DNA from: Vreelandella venusta
GTDB lineage: Bacteria; Pseudomonadota; Gammaproteobacteria; Pseudomonadales; Halomonadaceae
Direction of reading: 5' to 3'
Assembly: GCF_007989605.1 (NCBI RefSeq)
Contig: NZ_BJUL01000008.1
Span: 124,001-188,000, forward strand
DNA: 64,000 bases
A model generated the notes under the pieces. The model saw nothing but the letters and a program-made list of their open reading frames with translations. It had not been told where the DNA came from and searched no databases. This document shows positions 49,329 through 56,352 of the stretch, piece after piece. Made by a program: the position numbers and the translations under genes. Within the stretch, counting starts at the first letter, position 1. The number at the start of each line of letters is the position of its first letter.

Positions 49329-49457
49329 ATGGCCCACCATGACGACAACTTCAAAGACGAATCAGGTTTACTTTCTATTGTGCTCGGCGTTGTGGTCCTG
49401 GTTAGCATGAGCGCACTGCCGGCAACGATTGGTTGGGTACAAGCGTTTGGCGGCTGA
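49329..49457 (+). CDS. 42-residue predicted membrane protein
   Basis: A short frame with a very strong ribosome-binding site (AAAGGAGG at 49316-49323, 5 bases before the ATG). The product begins MAHHDDNFKDESG and then has a single hydrophobic segment (LLSIVLGVVVLVSMSALPA, about residues 14-32), ending WVQAFGG. That pattern, with an acidic N-terminus and one membrane helix, suggests a small integral membrane protein. I do not recognise the family. It lies 68 bases after fre and 98 bases before the DAHP synthase leader. Confidence 0.65.
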   Translation: MAHHDDNFKDESGLLSIVLGVVVLVSMSALPATIGWVQAFGG

Positions 49458-49555
49458 AGGTTGCCATTTTGCTTCTATGCAGGCAGGATTAAACACTTAG
49501 ATGTCATCGTTTGCGATGAGCAACGTGAATTAGACTTATAAATTAGGATGTAGCT

Positions 49556-49687
49556 ATGCACACAGCACAATGCACTTGCCACACACAAGCAATGCCGGTA
49601 TCGGCGGCTAGTGCTTGGGCGTGCGTTGCTGCGTTCTTTTACGCTGCCTATTGGTTTAGCCACGGTGTGCCCCTGGCCGACCAGTAG
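49556..49687 (+). CDS. aromatic-rich leader peptide 1 of the DAHP synthase attenuator
   Basis: A 43-residue frame with a dense run of aromatic codons, FFYAAYWF at residues 27-34 (49634-49657), plus Trp at 21. It sits in front of a DAHP synthase gene. The run ends 5 bases before the 5' arm of a hairpin (49663), and the stop codon at 49685-49687 falls in that hairpin's loop, the geometry of ribosome-controlled leaders such as those of trp and pheA. GGAT-like AGGA lies upstream of the ATG. No protein function is expected beyond sensing charged Phe/Tyr/Trp tRNA. The call is inference from composition and position. Confidence 0.7.
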   Translation: MHTAQCTCHTQAMPVSAASAWACVAAFFYAAYWFSHGVPLADQ

Positions 49688-49774
49688 CGTCGCGCCATCA
49701 GGCACACCGACTAGGTTGCCTGCCGCATGCAAAGAAGCCTCGGTTGGTAGCCCAACCGAGGCTTCTTTCGTTTT
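49663..49774 (+). promoter_or_regulatory. transcription attenuator: pause hairpin, antiterminator, terminator
   Basis: Three competing stems can be drawn. Pause hairpin: CGGTGTGCC (49663-49671) with GGCACACCG (49701-49709), 9 perfect pairs. Antiterminator: 49706-49717 with 49736-49744, nine pairs including one wobble, interrupted by a 3-base bulge. Terminator: a perfect 17-pair stem, 49731-49747 with 49752-49768, loop TAGC, then CGTTTT. The antiterminator shares bases with both of the others, so only pause plus terminator, or antiterminator alone, can form. Confidence 0.7.
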
Positions 49775-49833
49775 AACGGTTTATTTGGTTTAACTATTTG
49801 GGTTTCACAGACATTTCATCAAGGAGCTGCATC

Positions 49834-50010
49834 ATGATGTACCGCGCATACTCTCTCGCTAATCTGCTCGCCAATACTGCCAACTATATCGGTTATGGCT
49901 ATGGCTGGCGATTTAGCGACGCGCGGTCGGTGCAAGCTGCCACCTCCGACCGTGCAAGCCAAGGTGGCAAGTTGTTGTTATCACGATGTCACACGCTTCC
50001 GGAGAGTTAA
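49834..50010 (+). CDS. second aromatic-rich leader frame, coupled to DAHP synthase
   Basis: A 58-residue frame (57 if the second of two ATG codons is used), with AAGGAG 7 bases upstream. Tyr codons cluster at residues 3, 6, 18, 21 and 23, with Trp at 25 and Phe at 27 (NYIGYGYGWRF). The C-terminal half is Ser/Arg-rich and unlike any family I know. The stop codon is 3 bases before the DAHP synthase ATG, and the synthase Shine-Dalgarno (GGAGAG, 50001-50006) is within this frame. Translational coupling is therefore likely. It could be a second sensor of Tyr/Trp supply. A functional small protein cannot be excluded. Confidence 0.65.
   Translation: MMYRAYSLANLLANTANYIGYGYGWRFSDARSVQAATSDRASQGGKLLLSRCHTLPES
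49921..49969 (+). promoter_or_regulatory. two mutually exclusive hairpins inside leader frame 2
   Basis: Hairpin I: 49921-49930 with 49946-49955 (10 pairs, one G-T). Hairpin II: TGCCACCT (49938-49945) with AGGTGGCA (49962-49969), 8 perfect pairs. The 5' arm of II is in the loop of I, and the 3' arm of I is in the loop of II, so they exclude each other as simple hairpins. Hairpin II is followed by AGTTGTTGTTA, a weak U-rich stretch. A ribosome stalled at Trp25/Phe27 (49906-49914) would reach the 5' arm of I. Confidence 0.5.
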
Positions 50011-50013
50011 GTT

Positions 50014-51093
50014 ATGAATGCCCATGTCCGCCCTGCTTGCACAACCTTGTCAAACCTAACGTCGTTAACGAACGGCCCCTCAAGCTCATCGCAGCCATTG
50101 CCTTTGCCGGCAGAGCTACGCCGCAGTGTCGCTATCAATAGCCAACTGGGTGAGCAAATTGCCAGCCAGCGCCAAGCGGTTCAACGTATCCTGAATGGTC
50201 AAGATAAGCGCTTATTAGTCGTTGTTGGCCCCTGTTCCGTCCACGATCCAGAAGCCGCATTAGAGTATGCCGATCGGTTGGCTGCGTTAAGCGAAGAAGT
50301 GAGTGAGCAACTATTACCGGTCATGCGGGTTTACGTAGAAAAGCCGCGCACCACCGTCGGTTGGAAGGGATTGGCATACGATCCTGGGCTAGATGGCAGT
50401 GGTGATATGGCAAAAGGCATCACCCTCTCCCGTGAGCTTATGCACGCGGTTGCCTCGCGGGGACTGCCGGTGGCCACAGAGCTATTACAGCCAATGTTAG
50501 CCCCCTACTTAGATGACCTGCTGAGCTGGGTTGCCATTGGTGCGCGTACCACTGAGTCGCAGTTACACCGCGAGCTGGCAAGCGACCTTGCAGCAGCCGT
50601 GGGGTTCAAAAATGCGACCAGCGGCGACGTTCAGGTTGCCATTGATGCTATGCAGGCAGCGGCTCATTCCCATCAGCGTTTCGCCATGGATAATGAAGGA
50701 CGCCCGATCATGCAGGAAACGGCTGGTAACCCCAATACGCATGTGGTGTTACGAGGTGGTCATGGCGAGCCTAACTACCAGGCGCATCATGTGCGTGCAG
50801 CGGTGAATACCCTACGAGACGCCGGGCAGAACCCTCGCTTAATGGTGGACTGCAGTCACGCTAATGCACGAAAAGATCACCGACGCCAAAGTGAAGTGCT
50901 GCTCGACGTGTTGGCACAGCGCAAGGCAGGCGATGCCAACTTGGTGGCGCTAATGCTCGAAAGCCACCTGTTTGAAGGTAAGCAAGCGCTGTCGCCTAAC
51001 GCGATGCGCTACGGTGTCTCGGTGACCGATGCCTGTGTAAGTTGGGAAACCACAGAACGATTGCTTAAAACCGCTGCCGAGCGAATGAGTTAA
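50014..51093 (+). CDS. class I DAHP synthase (AroF/AroG/AroH type)
   Basis: 3-deoxy-D-arabino-heptulosonate 7-phosphate synthase, the first step of the shikimate pathway, from phosphoenolpyruvate and erythrose 4-phosphate. The 359-residue enzyme has VVVGPCSVHDPEAALEYA near 68-85 (metal Cys), VEKPRTTVGWKGLAYDP near 108-124, WVAIGARTTESQLHRELAS near 171-189, FKNATSGD and VDCSHANARKDHRRQ near 286-300. Which of the three E. coli isoenzymes it corresponds to cannot be settled by eye. The unusual leader upstream points to control by Phe, Tyr or Trp at the RNA level. A roughly 40-residue Ser/Pro-rich N-terminal extension precedes the core. Confidence 0.95.
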   Translation: MNAHVRPACTTLSNLTSLTNGPSSSSQPLPLPAELRRSVAINSQLGEQIASQRQAVQRILNGQDKRLLVVVGPCSVHDPEAALEYADRLAALSEEVSEQLLPVMRVYVEKPRTTVGWKGLAYDPGLDGSGDMAKGITLSRELMHAVASRGLPVATELLQPMLAPYLDDLLSWVAIGARTTESQLHRELASDLAAAVGFKNATSGDVQVAIDAMQAAAHSHQRFAMDNEGRPIMQETAGNPNTHVVLRGGHGEPNYQAHHVRAAVNTLRDAGQNPRLMVDCSHANARKDHRRQSEVLLDVLAQRKAGDANLVALMLESHLFEGKQALSPNAMRYGVSVTDACVSWETTERLLKTAAERMS

Positions 51094-51182
51094 CCCAGTA
51101 ATCTCCCTGCAGCTTGATAATCTCTTGTTTGCCCTGGCCAGCCCCGTATCATAAGAGACAACTTTTTATGATGAGGTTGGCC

Positions 51183-51695
51183 ATGGTTTTCACCCTTGAG
51201 CAGCATAATCCCAGCAGTTACCAGCGCAAGGCGCGAATGATCAGTATTGCCATGGCAGGGCAATTAATTGTCTTTGGGCTACTGTTCTCAATGCTGCTAA
51301 CTTCCGCTTTTGGCAGTACCTTATGGCTCAATGGATTGGGGGTCTTCCTTGGTTTGTTGGCCACCAGCGCACTGTTTGCGGTGCTCAAAGATCGCCCATG
51401 GATGGCTGAAATGCGCTACGTATGGCAGCTCAAAAACCACCTTTCTCAGATTAGTGGCTACCTGCAACCACTGCGCCGCGGCGTGGAGGAAGATAATCGT
51501 ATAGCGTTGGATATTGTGACGTTTTACCATCAAGGCATGACGCAGCTCGCGGAACTTAACGGTCGTACTACCGATGATGATTCTGAACGCCTAGCTGAGA
51601 AAATGCAGATAAAGTTAAAGCGTGAAGAGCTGGGGTTGCCAGCCCAGGTTGACAGTTTTGACCCGCAGGATCTGAAAGCATTTAAGCGCCGCTAG
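51183..51695 (+). CDS. DUF3087 family membrane protein
   Basis: A 170-residue protein of unknown function. Two hydrophobic segments lie near residues 19-45 and 48-70, followed by a soluble C-terminal part (YVWQLKNHLSQISGYLQPL, then a charged tail). I chose the ATG at 51183, which has GAGG 6 bases upstream and yields MVFTLEQHNPSSYQRKARM, the usual start of this family. In-frame ATGs at 51168 and 51171 are possible. The DUF3087 assignment is from memory of the family's shape (short N-terminus, two helices, YxWQLK motif). Confidence 0.7.
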   Translation: MVFTLEQHNPSSYQRKARMISIAMAGQLIVFGLLFSMLLTSAFGSTLWLNGLGVFLGLLATSALFAVLKDRPWMAEMRYVWQLKNHLSQISGYLQPLRRGVEEDNRIALDIVTFYHQGMTQLAELNGRTTDDDSERLAEKMQIKLKREELGLPAQVDSFDPQDLKAFKRR

Positions 51696-51764
51696 CAGAG
51701 CGACGCCGAACGTTAAGTAGACGCCATTGACAGTGCCTACGATGATAAAAGGCATGACATCAGT

Positions 51765-51800
51765 AGCGGTCACAATAGTGATAGCGGTAACAACAGTGAT
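51765..51800. repeat. 18-base tandem repeat
   Basis: AGCGGTCACAATAGTGAT (51765-51782) is followed directly by AGCGGTAACAACAGTGAT (51783-51800), two mismatches. It lies 20 bases before the lipoprotein start, so it might be a duplicated operator or a simple slippage product. Confidence 0.7.
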
Positions 51801-51820
51801 GACAACAGGGAGCAGAATGC

Positions 51821-52561
51821 ATGATTTACTCATCTAATCGGTTAACTGGTTTGATTGCGCTAACGGCCACGGTGGCATTGGCAGGCTGTGCAAATACTGG
51901 GACAACGCCTGCTGATTCTGCGACTGGAGTGTCTAAAACAACCGTACACAGTAGTGCACCGCTGCTGCCTGCTGCACTGTTTCCAGGCAGTGCCGCCCAT
52001 TTTGACGCTTGGGAGTGTCAGCCCGCCAACCAGAACTTGGTCACCGCGGTGAACGACGATAACCTGCGTCTTTGGTCACTACATGGTGCCTGGCGCTTAC
52101 CGCAAGCGATTGTGGCAAGCGGTGCGCGTTATCAAGATGGTGAAATCAGCTTCTGGAATCGAGGCGATCAAGCGCAGGTTGAAACACCGCGTGGTCAGTT
52201 GCAATGCCAACAGGGGCAGCGCCGAGTCGCAGCGACCCGCGCTGACCACCCTGGCGTGATGTTTCTAGGGCGTGGCAATGAGCCGGGCTGGACGATTGAG
52301 CTAGCCCATGATGCTCCGGTGATGACTTGGACAACCGGCTATGGCAGCGAGACGCAAACCATGCCCTATATGGTAAGCGTCATGGACAATGAGGCGGGCA
52401 GAGTGGTGATTGAGAATGCCAACGCCGAGGAGTTTTTCCGCGTACGCATTGAGTCGGGAGCCTGTTTTGATGATATGAAAGGCCAGCCGTATCCCGCTCG
52501 AGTCACGCTGACAATCGGCGGGGAACAGTACAAAGGCTGTGGTCAGGGCATCGCTCCTTAG
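51821..52561 (+). CDS. lipoprotein with MliC-like and COG3650-like domains
   Basis: A 246-residue predicted lipoprotein. The signal peptide ends in the lipobox LAGC (Cys at about 22). Residues about 60-130 (DAWECQPANQNLVTAV, later ISFWNRGDQAQVETPRGQLQCQ) resemble the membrane-bound inhibitor of C-type lysozyme fold. Residues about 145-245 (FLGRGNEPGWTIEL near the start, then YPARVTLTIGGEQYKGCG) resemble the lipoprotein domain of COG3650. Inhibition of host or predator lysozymes is possible but unproven. The product would sit in the periplasm on the inner or outer membrane. An 18-base tandem repeat lies just upstream. Confidence 0.75.
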   Translation: MIYSSNRLTGLIALTATVALAGCANTGTTPADSATGVSKTTVHSSAPLLPAALFPGSAAHFDAWECQPANQNLVTAVNDDNLRLWSLHGAWRLPQAIVASGARYQDGEISFWNRGDQAQVETPRGQLQCQQGQRRVAATRADHPGVMFLGRGNEPGWTIELAHDAPVMTWTTGYGSETQTMPYMVSVMDNEAGRVVIENANAEEFFRVRIESGACFDDMKGQPYPARVTLTIGGEQYKGCGQGIAP

Positions 52562-52590
52562 TTGGTACGGTCTTTGAGTCCACTGATGTG

Positions 52591-53661
52591 TCAGCAACGG
52601 TAAAGCGAAGGCTCGGCACGCCATTGAGCTTCAATAAAGTCGCTGGCACACAGTGAGGTATTATCACCCATAGCCCTGGCAGCGAGCCTTGAAAGTATTT
52701 CTAGTCCGGGCTCTTGGGAGATGTCTAGTTGCTTGCTTATGTCGCTAGGCTGCCAAGAGCCGCCTTGCCATGTTGCCAGGGTAAAAGTGAACGGATGAAA
52801 GCCTGGAAAGCCAAGGCGAATATCGGTGGCGATTAACGTTTCCTGACCATCAATCAACAGCGTGTCATAGCGCAAAAAAGGGCCAGTAAACCAGGTCAGC
52901 CGTTGGCCAAGTGGGCTTGCTAGCACGCTTTCCTCTAATGCGACGTTGCGCTTTATAGCTTCAAGCGTTGGCGCATCCTGATCGTCAAATACGCTGATCA
53001 GACTCTCAAAATAGCGATCTCCGTCAATAACCGTTGCGCGCCACAGGGCAATATTAAATGGCGTCGCTTGAGTTAGTAGCGGCGCTGACTGTAAACCTGC
53101 GTCCGCCAGTACAGGGGCTAAGCGTTGTTCAACGCTCCATTTTGCGCCTGCTGCCAGTAGTAAATACATGCTGGATACGGCTAATCCGATCGTACAGGCC
53201 CTAGGTACTTTTTTGGCGGCAATAGCGATGGTTAACGCAATCAACAGCGGTAAGGTATAAAACGGGTCGATAATAAACACGATAGGCCACGCTACGGGAG
53301 GCATATCCAGTGGCCAGAACAGCTGAGTGCCGTAAGTGGTAAATGAATCAAGTACCGGGTGGGTTGTCAGACAGAGAACGAAAAAACACCACCACCTACC
53401 CAGGCTGATATCACGAACAGGTATGAAGCGATGGCACAGCAGCGCCACTATCGTGGCTAAGCCAGTCAGCACAAATAGGGAGTGGCTAAAACCGCGGTGC
53501 TCGGTCACATTGGCCACGGCATCGCCGTAATCAAGCATCACATCTAGGTCGGGCAGCGTACCGAGCAGGGCACCCATCAGTATGGCTTTGCGACCCAATC
53601 GTTTACCTAATATTGCACCACCTATGGCGGCCCCAAGGGCAGCTTGTGTGACTGAATCCAC
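52591..53661 (-). CDS. metal-dependent hydrolase-like membrane protein (YdjM/LexA-regulated family)
   Basis: A 356-residue inner-membrane protein of the PF04307-type family. The N-terminal part MDSVTQAALGAAIGGAILGKRLG contains the family's opening, followed by GALLGTLPDLDVMLDYG, HRGFSHSLFVL near 55-65 and LTTHPVLDSFTTYGTQLF near 97-114, the conserved His/Asp positions that suggest a metal site. Four to five hydrophobic segments are followed by a soluble C-terminal domain (about 195-356) of unknown role. The start is GTG with AAGGAG upstream. It is convergent with the lipoprotein gene and divergent from the DUF411 gene. Confidence 0.8.
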   Translation of the reverse strand: MDSVTQAALGAAIGGAILGKRLGRKAILMGALLGTLPDLDVMLDYGDAVANVTEHRGFSHSLFVLTGLATIVALLCHRFIPVRDISLGRWWCFFVLCLTTHPVLDSFTTYGTQLFWPLDMPPVAWPIVFIIDPFYTLPLLIALTIAIAAKKVPRACTIGLAVSSMYLLLAAGAKWSVEQRLAPVLADAGLQSAPLLTQATPFNIALWRATVIDGDRYFESLISVFDDQDAPTLEAIKRNVALEESVLASPLGQRLTWFTGPFLRYDTLLIDGQETLIATDIRLGFPGFHPFTFTLATWQGGSWQPSDISKQLDISQEPGLEILSRLAARAMGDNTSLCASDFIEAQWRAEPSLYRC

Positions 53662-53737
53662 GTATGTCTCCTTGGGGTAGCCCCGTAATCCAAGTAAGCT
53701 GGGTATTATTTTATATAGCTATGAAGAGGGTTTTTAA

Positions 53738-54187
53738 ATGTCACGAAATCATCTAATTAAAAGTCTGGTGGGCAGCTTTCTAGCTGCCTATTCGCTAAGT
53801 GCTTTGGCAATGCCTACGGTCGATGTGCACAGCGATCCTAACTGTGGCTGCTGTGGTGCATGGGTGAGCCACCTTGAAGACGCTGGGTTTGCTGTGAACC
53901 ATCACCGTGACGGCGACCTCCGGTCAGTCAAAGTAGCCAATAACGTTCCTGCAGAGCTAGCATCTTGCCACACAGCCATCGTTGATGGTTACGTGATAGA
54001 AGGCCATGTACCCGCTGCAGATATTAAGCGGCTGTTAGAAGAGCAGCCAAACGTTATCGGCTTAACAGTGCCAGGTATGCCGCATGGCTCTCCGGGCATG
54101 GAAACTGGCCGGGTTGATGATTACGCCGTTCTCAGCTGGACCAGCAACGACAGCATGCCCGCTATCTTTAGCGAATATACCCAGTAA
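53738..54187 (+). CDS. DUF411 periplasmic metal-binding-like protein
   Basis: A 149-residue exported protein with a signal peptide (about 1-24, ending SALAMPT). The mature part has DPNCGCCGAWVSHLEDAGF with CGCC near 35-38, and CHTAIVDGYVIEGHVPAADI near 85-104, the two signatures of DUF411. PGMPHGSPGME follows. The family is often found near copper resistance genes and probably binds metal. No copper pump is in view here. The ATG has weak upstream GAGGG. Confidence 0.85.
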   Translation: MSRNHLIKSLVGSFLAAYSLSALAMPTVDVHSDPNCGCCGAWVSHLEDAGFAVNHHRDGDLRSVKVANNVPAELASCHTAIVDGYVIEGHVPAADIKRLLEEQPNVIGLTVPGMPHGSPGMETGRVDDYAVLSWTSNDSMPAIFSEYTQ

Positions 54188-54205
54188 TAATGGAGGGAGA
54201 GTGAC

Positions 54206-54646
54206 ATGCAGTTTTTGCACACTATGGTAAGGGTAAGCGACTTAGATGCATCGCTGAGTTTTTACTGCGACCTTTTAGGGTTGAAAGAAGTGCGTCGCAA
54301 AGAAAATGAGAAGGGCCGTTTTACGCTGGTCTTTCTCGCTGCGCCGGAAGATGAGGCGCGCTCAGAGCGCTTAACGGCACCAGAGCTTGAGTTGACCTAT
54401 AACTGGGATCCAGAAGAGGTGTCAGGCGGGCGAAACTTCGGGCATTTAGCCTATCGCGTTGACGATATTTATGCGCTATGCAAAAAACTTCAAGATAATG
54501 GCGTGACCATTAACCGCCCGCCGCGGGATGGGCATATGGCGTTCGTGAAGTCGCCCGACGGCATTTCTGTCGAGCTACTGCAAAAAGGTGATGCGTTGCC
54601 CCCTCAGGAGCCATGGGCGTCAATGGAAAACAGTGGAAGCTGGTAA
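54206..54646 (+). CDS. gloA: GloA, lactoylglutathione lyase (glyoxalase I)
   Basis: Isomerises the hemithioacetal of methylglyoxal and glutathione to S-lactoylglutathione. The 146-residue protein carries two vicinal-oxygen-chelate repeats. Metal ligands can be read: His5 in MQFLHTMVRV, Glu in LELTYNW, His in FGHLAYRVDD and Glu in ISVELLQ. It lacks the long N-terminal arm and loop of the zinc type, so it should be the nickel/cobalt bacterial type. GGAGGGAG precedes the ATG by 7-8 bases. It follows the DUF411 gene after 18 bases. Confidence 0.95.
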   Translation: MQFLHTMVRVSDLDASLSFYCDLLGLKEVRRKENEKGRFTLVFLAAPEDEARSERLTAPELELTYNWDPEEVSGGRNFGHLAYRVDDIYALCKKLQDNGVTINRPPRDGHMAFVKSPDGISVELLQKGDALPPQEPWASMENSGSW

Positions 54647-54670
54647 TTTGTCAATAAGGAGCATGAGACA

Positions 54671-55123
54671 GTGACGGTCAAATTTGGAGCAATGCTAGCC
54701 GGTGTCGCTAGCGCACTATTAATCAGTGCGTGTAGCAGTACACCAGAGCAAGAGAGTACGACAGCGCCGGAAAACGTGTCGCTGTCAGGCCCGATAGTCG
54801 ATCAGCGTTGGAATTTACTGCTAGTAGGTACCGATGAGCGGGTATCGTTACCCAATACACCCTTCTTTCAAATTGGACGCGACGGCAGCGTGAGCGGTTC
54901 GGATGGTTGTAACCGATTTACCGGCAGTGTAAGTCTGGGAGAAAACCAGCGTATTGAGTTTAGCCAGCTCGCCTCGACACGTATGGCTTGCCCCAATATG
55001 GAAGATGCCAAGCGAGTAACCGATATGCTCGATACGGCCTATCGCTACCTCATCGACCATGATCGGCTGGTGTTTTTTGGACCAGATAGCCGCGTATTAG
55101 GCGGCTGGCGCGAAGCTAACTAA
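54671..55123 (+). CDS. META-domain lipoprotein
   Basis: A 150-residue predicted lipoprotein. The signal peptide ends in LISAC (lipobox, Cys near 21). The remainder is a META/HslJ-like domain, with QRWNLLLVG near 46-54, GSVSGSDGCNRFTGSV near 73-88 and ASTRMACPNME near 102-112 as the family signatures (a GCN motif and a conserved MAC). The start is GTG with AAGGAG 9 bases upstream. META-domain lipoproteins are linked to heat or drug tolerance in some bacteria, but the role here is unknown. It is 24 bases after gloA. Confidence 0.85.
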   Translation: MTVKFGAMLAGVASALLISACSSTPEQESTTAPENVSLSGPIVDQRWNLLLVGTDERVSLPNTPFFQIGRDGSVSGSDGCNRFTGSVSLGENQRIEFSQLASTRMACPNMEDAKRVTDMLDTAYRYLIDHDRLVFFGPDSRVLGGWREAN

Positions 55124-55148
55124 GCCGTTAGCATCCGATCGCAGTGAT

Positions 55149-56342
55149 CTAGTGCTTAAAAGGCGGGTTGAAGCGGGCAATAAAGCGCGCATCAATCCGC
55201 TTTTTCCATTCCCATACCCAGCGGCCGGAGAAGCCGATGGCACCTCGGCTGGCAATCGCATGGCCGTCGCCAGTGCCAATTAGAGCCAGTACCCGTTTTG
55301 GTGGCTTCCAGTTAATCAGCGGTCCATTGTGGCAGGCGGCGCGCAGGTTCTCCGCCAGCACTGGCCCCTGGCGCACGGCGTAAACTCCGGCCTTGGGTAG
55401 TGGAAAAGAGGACCGTGAAGAAGAGGGCCGTGGAGAAGAGTGCAGTGATTGATTGAACGCTGCACAGTCTCCAGCAGCGAACAGTCCTGGCTGGTCGGCT
55501 ACCTCAAGTGTCTTATTCACCTGGATGAATCCCCGCTTATTCAGCGGCAGAGCGGTGTCTTGCAGCCAAGACTGGCCAACGGCGCCGGTAGCCCACAGCA
55601 CGATATCCGCGTCAATCAGTTCGCCTTCAGAGGTGTAGACGCCACCCGCTATTAGCGCCTGGCCGCGCACACCGTGTAGCACCGTAACGCCTGCTCGACG
55701 CAGAGCGCGTTGGGTTAACCAGCGGGGCAGCCGACCTACGTCGGGTAGCAGTGTTGTTGATGCGCTGACTAGCGTGCCCTGCCAAGTAATGTCTGAACGT
55801 TGTTGGCGCAGCTGCGCCAGCACACTCATTAAGGTCTCACAACCTGCCGCGCCACCGCCTACGCTTACTACCCGCTGTGTAGACCCCTGTGGACACTGGT
55901 CAACTTTCTCTCTCAGCGCTTGCCAGCGGTGGTGCAGTGAACTGAGCGGTCGCATCGCCAACAAATAGGGGGTTTGTTTGCCATGTTTTTCGAGAAACGG
56001 TTGTTCAGGCAATCTTAACGTGGAGCCCACGTTAAATGAGGCTACATCGAAATGGATCGCCTCACCGTTCGCTAGCGCTAGCTGGCGCTTAGTGGGGTCG
56101 AGAGCCACTGCAGGCGAAGTGATTAAGCGAGCACCTGCCCTGTGAGAGAGCGCCGCTACATCAATTTGTGTTTCGCGTAGCGTGCATTCTCCTGCTAGCC
56201 ACGCTGGCACGCTGCCAGAATAGGCTGATAGCGCACTGTCGCTAACCACGGTGATAGCGATTGACGGATCTGGGTGCTGAGCAAAGGCTTCCAGCACGAA
56301 GGCATGGGCATGGCCTGCGCCAATCAGCACGAGATTTTTCAT
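55149..56342 (-). CDS. NADH-dehydrogenase-like FAD oxidoreductase (SelD-associated family)
   Basis: A 397-residue flavoprotein. The start MKNLVLIGAGHAHAFVLEAFA has the FAD dinucleotide motif with the His-Ala-His of the pyridine-nucleotide oxidoreductase family that is often fused to selenide,water dikinase. VVSVGGGAAGCETLMSVL near 165-182 binds NAD(P)H, LWATGA near 255 and LFAAGDCAAF near 293 are further FAD contacts. I chose the ATG at 56342, 10 bases after the upstream stop. A longer frame starts at 56513 but would overlap that gene. SelD itself is not fused. A Ser/Pro/Arg insertion (about 298-315) is encoded by tandem repeats. Probable last gene of the operon. Confidence 0.82.
   Translation of the reverse strand: MKNLVLIGAGHAHAFVLEAFAQHPDPSIAITVVSDSALSAYSGSVPAWLAGECTLRETQIDVAALSHRAGARLITSPAVALDPTKRQLALANGEAIHFDVASFNVGSTLRLPEQPFLEKHGKQTPYLLAMRPLSSLHHRWQALREKVDQCPQGSTQRVVSVGGGAAGCETLMSVLAQLRQQRSDITWQGTLVSASTTLLPDVGRLPRWLTQRALRRAGVTVLHGVRGQALIAGGVYTSEGELIDADIVLWATGAVGQSWLQDTALPLNKRGFIQVNKTLEVADQPGLFAAGDCAAFNQSLHSSPRPSSSRSSFPLPKAGVYAVRQGPVLAENLRAACHNGPLINWKPPKRVLALIGTGDGHAIASRGAIGFSGRWVWEWKKRIDARFIARFNPPFKH
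55405..55449 (-). repeat. three 15-base tandem repeats inside the flavoprotein gene
   Basis: AAAGAGGACCGTGAA (55405-55419), GAAGAGGGCCGTGGA (55420-55434) and GAAGAGTGCAGTGAT (55435-55449) are imperfect copies. Each is five codons, giving R-[PS]-S-S-[SF] on the coding strand. It falls just after the conserved FAD-binding AAGDCAAF motif, so it is a loop insertion. Confidence 0.75.
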
Positions 56343-56352
56343 GGGGACATCA

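Noticed and set aside
49505..49530. Imperfect inverted repeat (CGTTTGC / GCAACG) upstream of leader frame 1, as a TyrR-type operator
   Set aside because: It does not match the TGTAAA-N6-TTTACA pattern, and the nearby TATAAA (49537-49542) would put the transcript start on top of the ribosome-binding site, so I cannot place a promoter with confidence.
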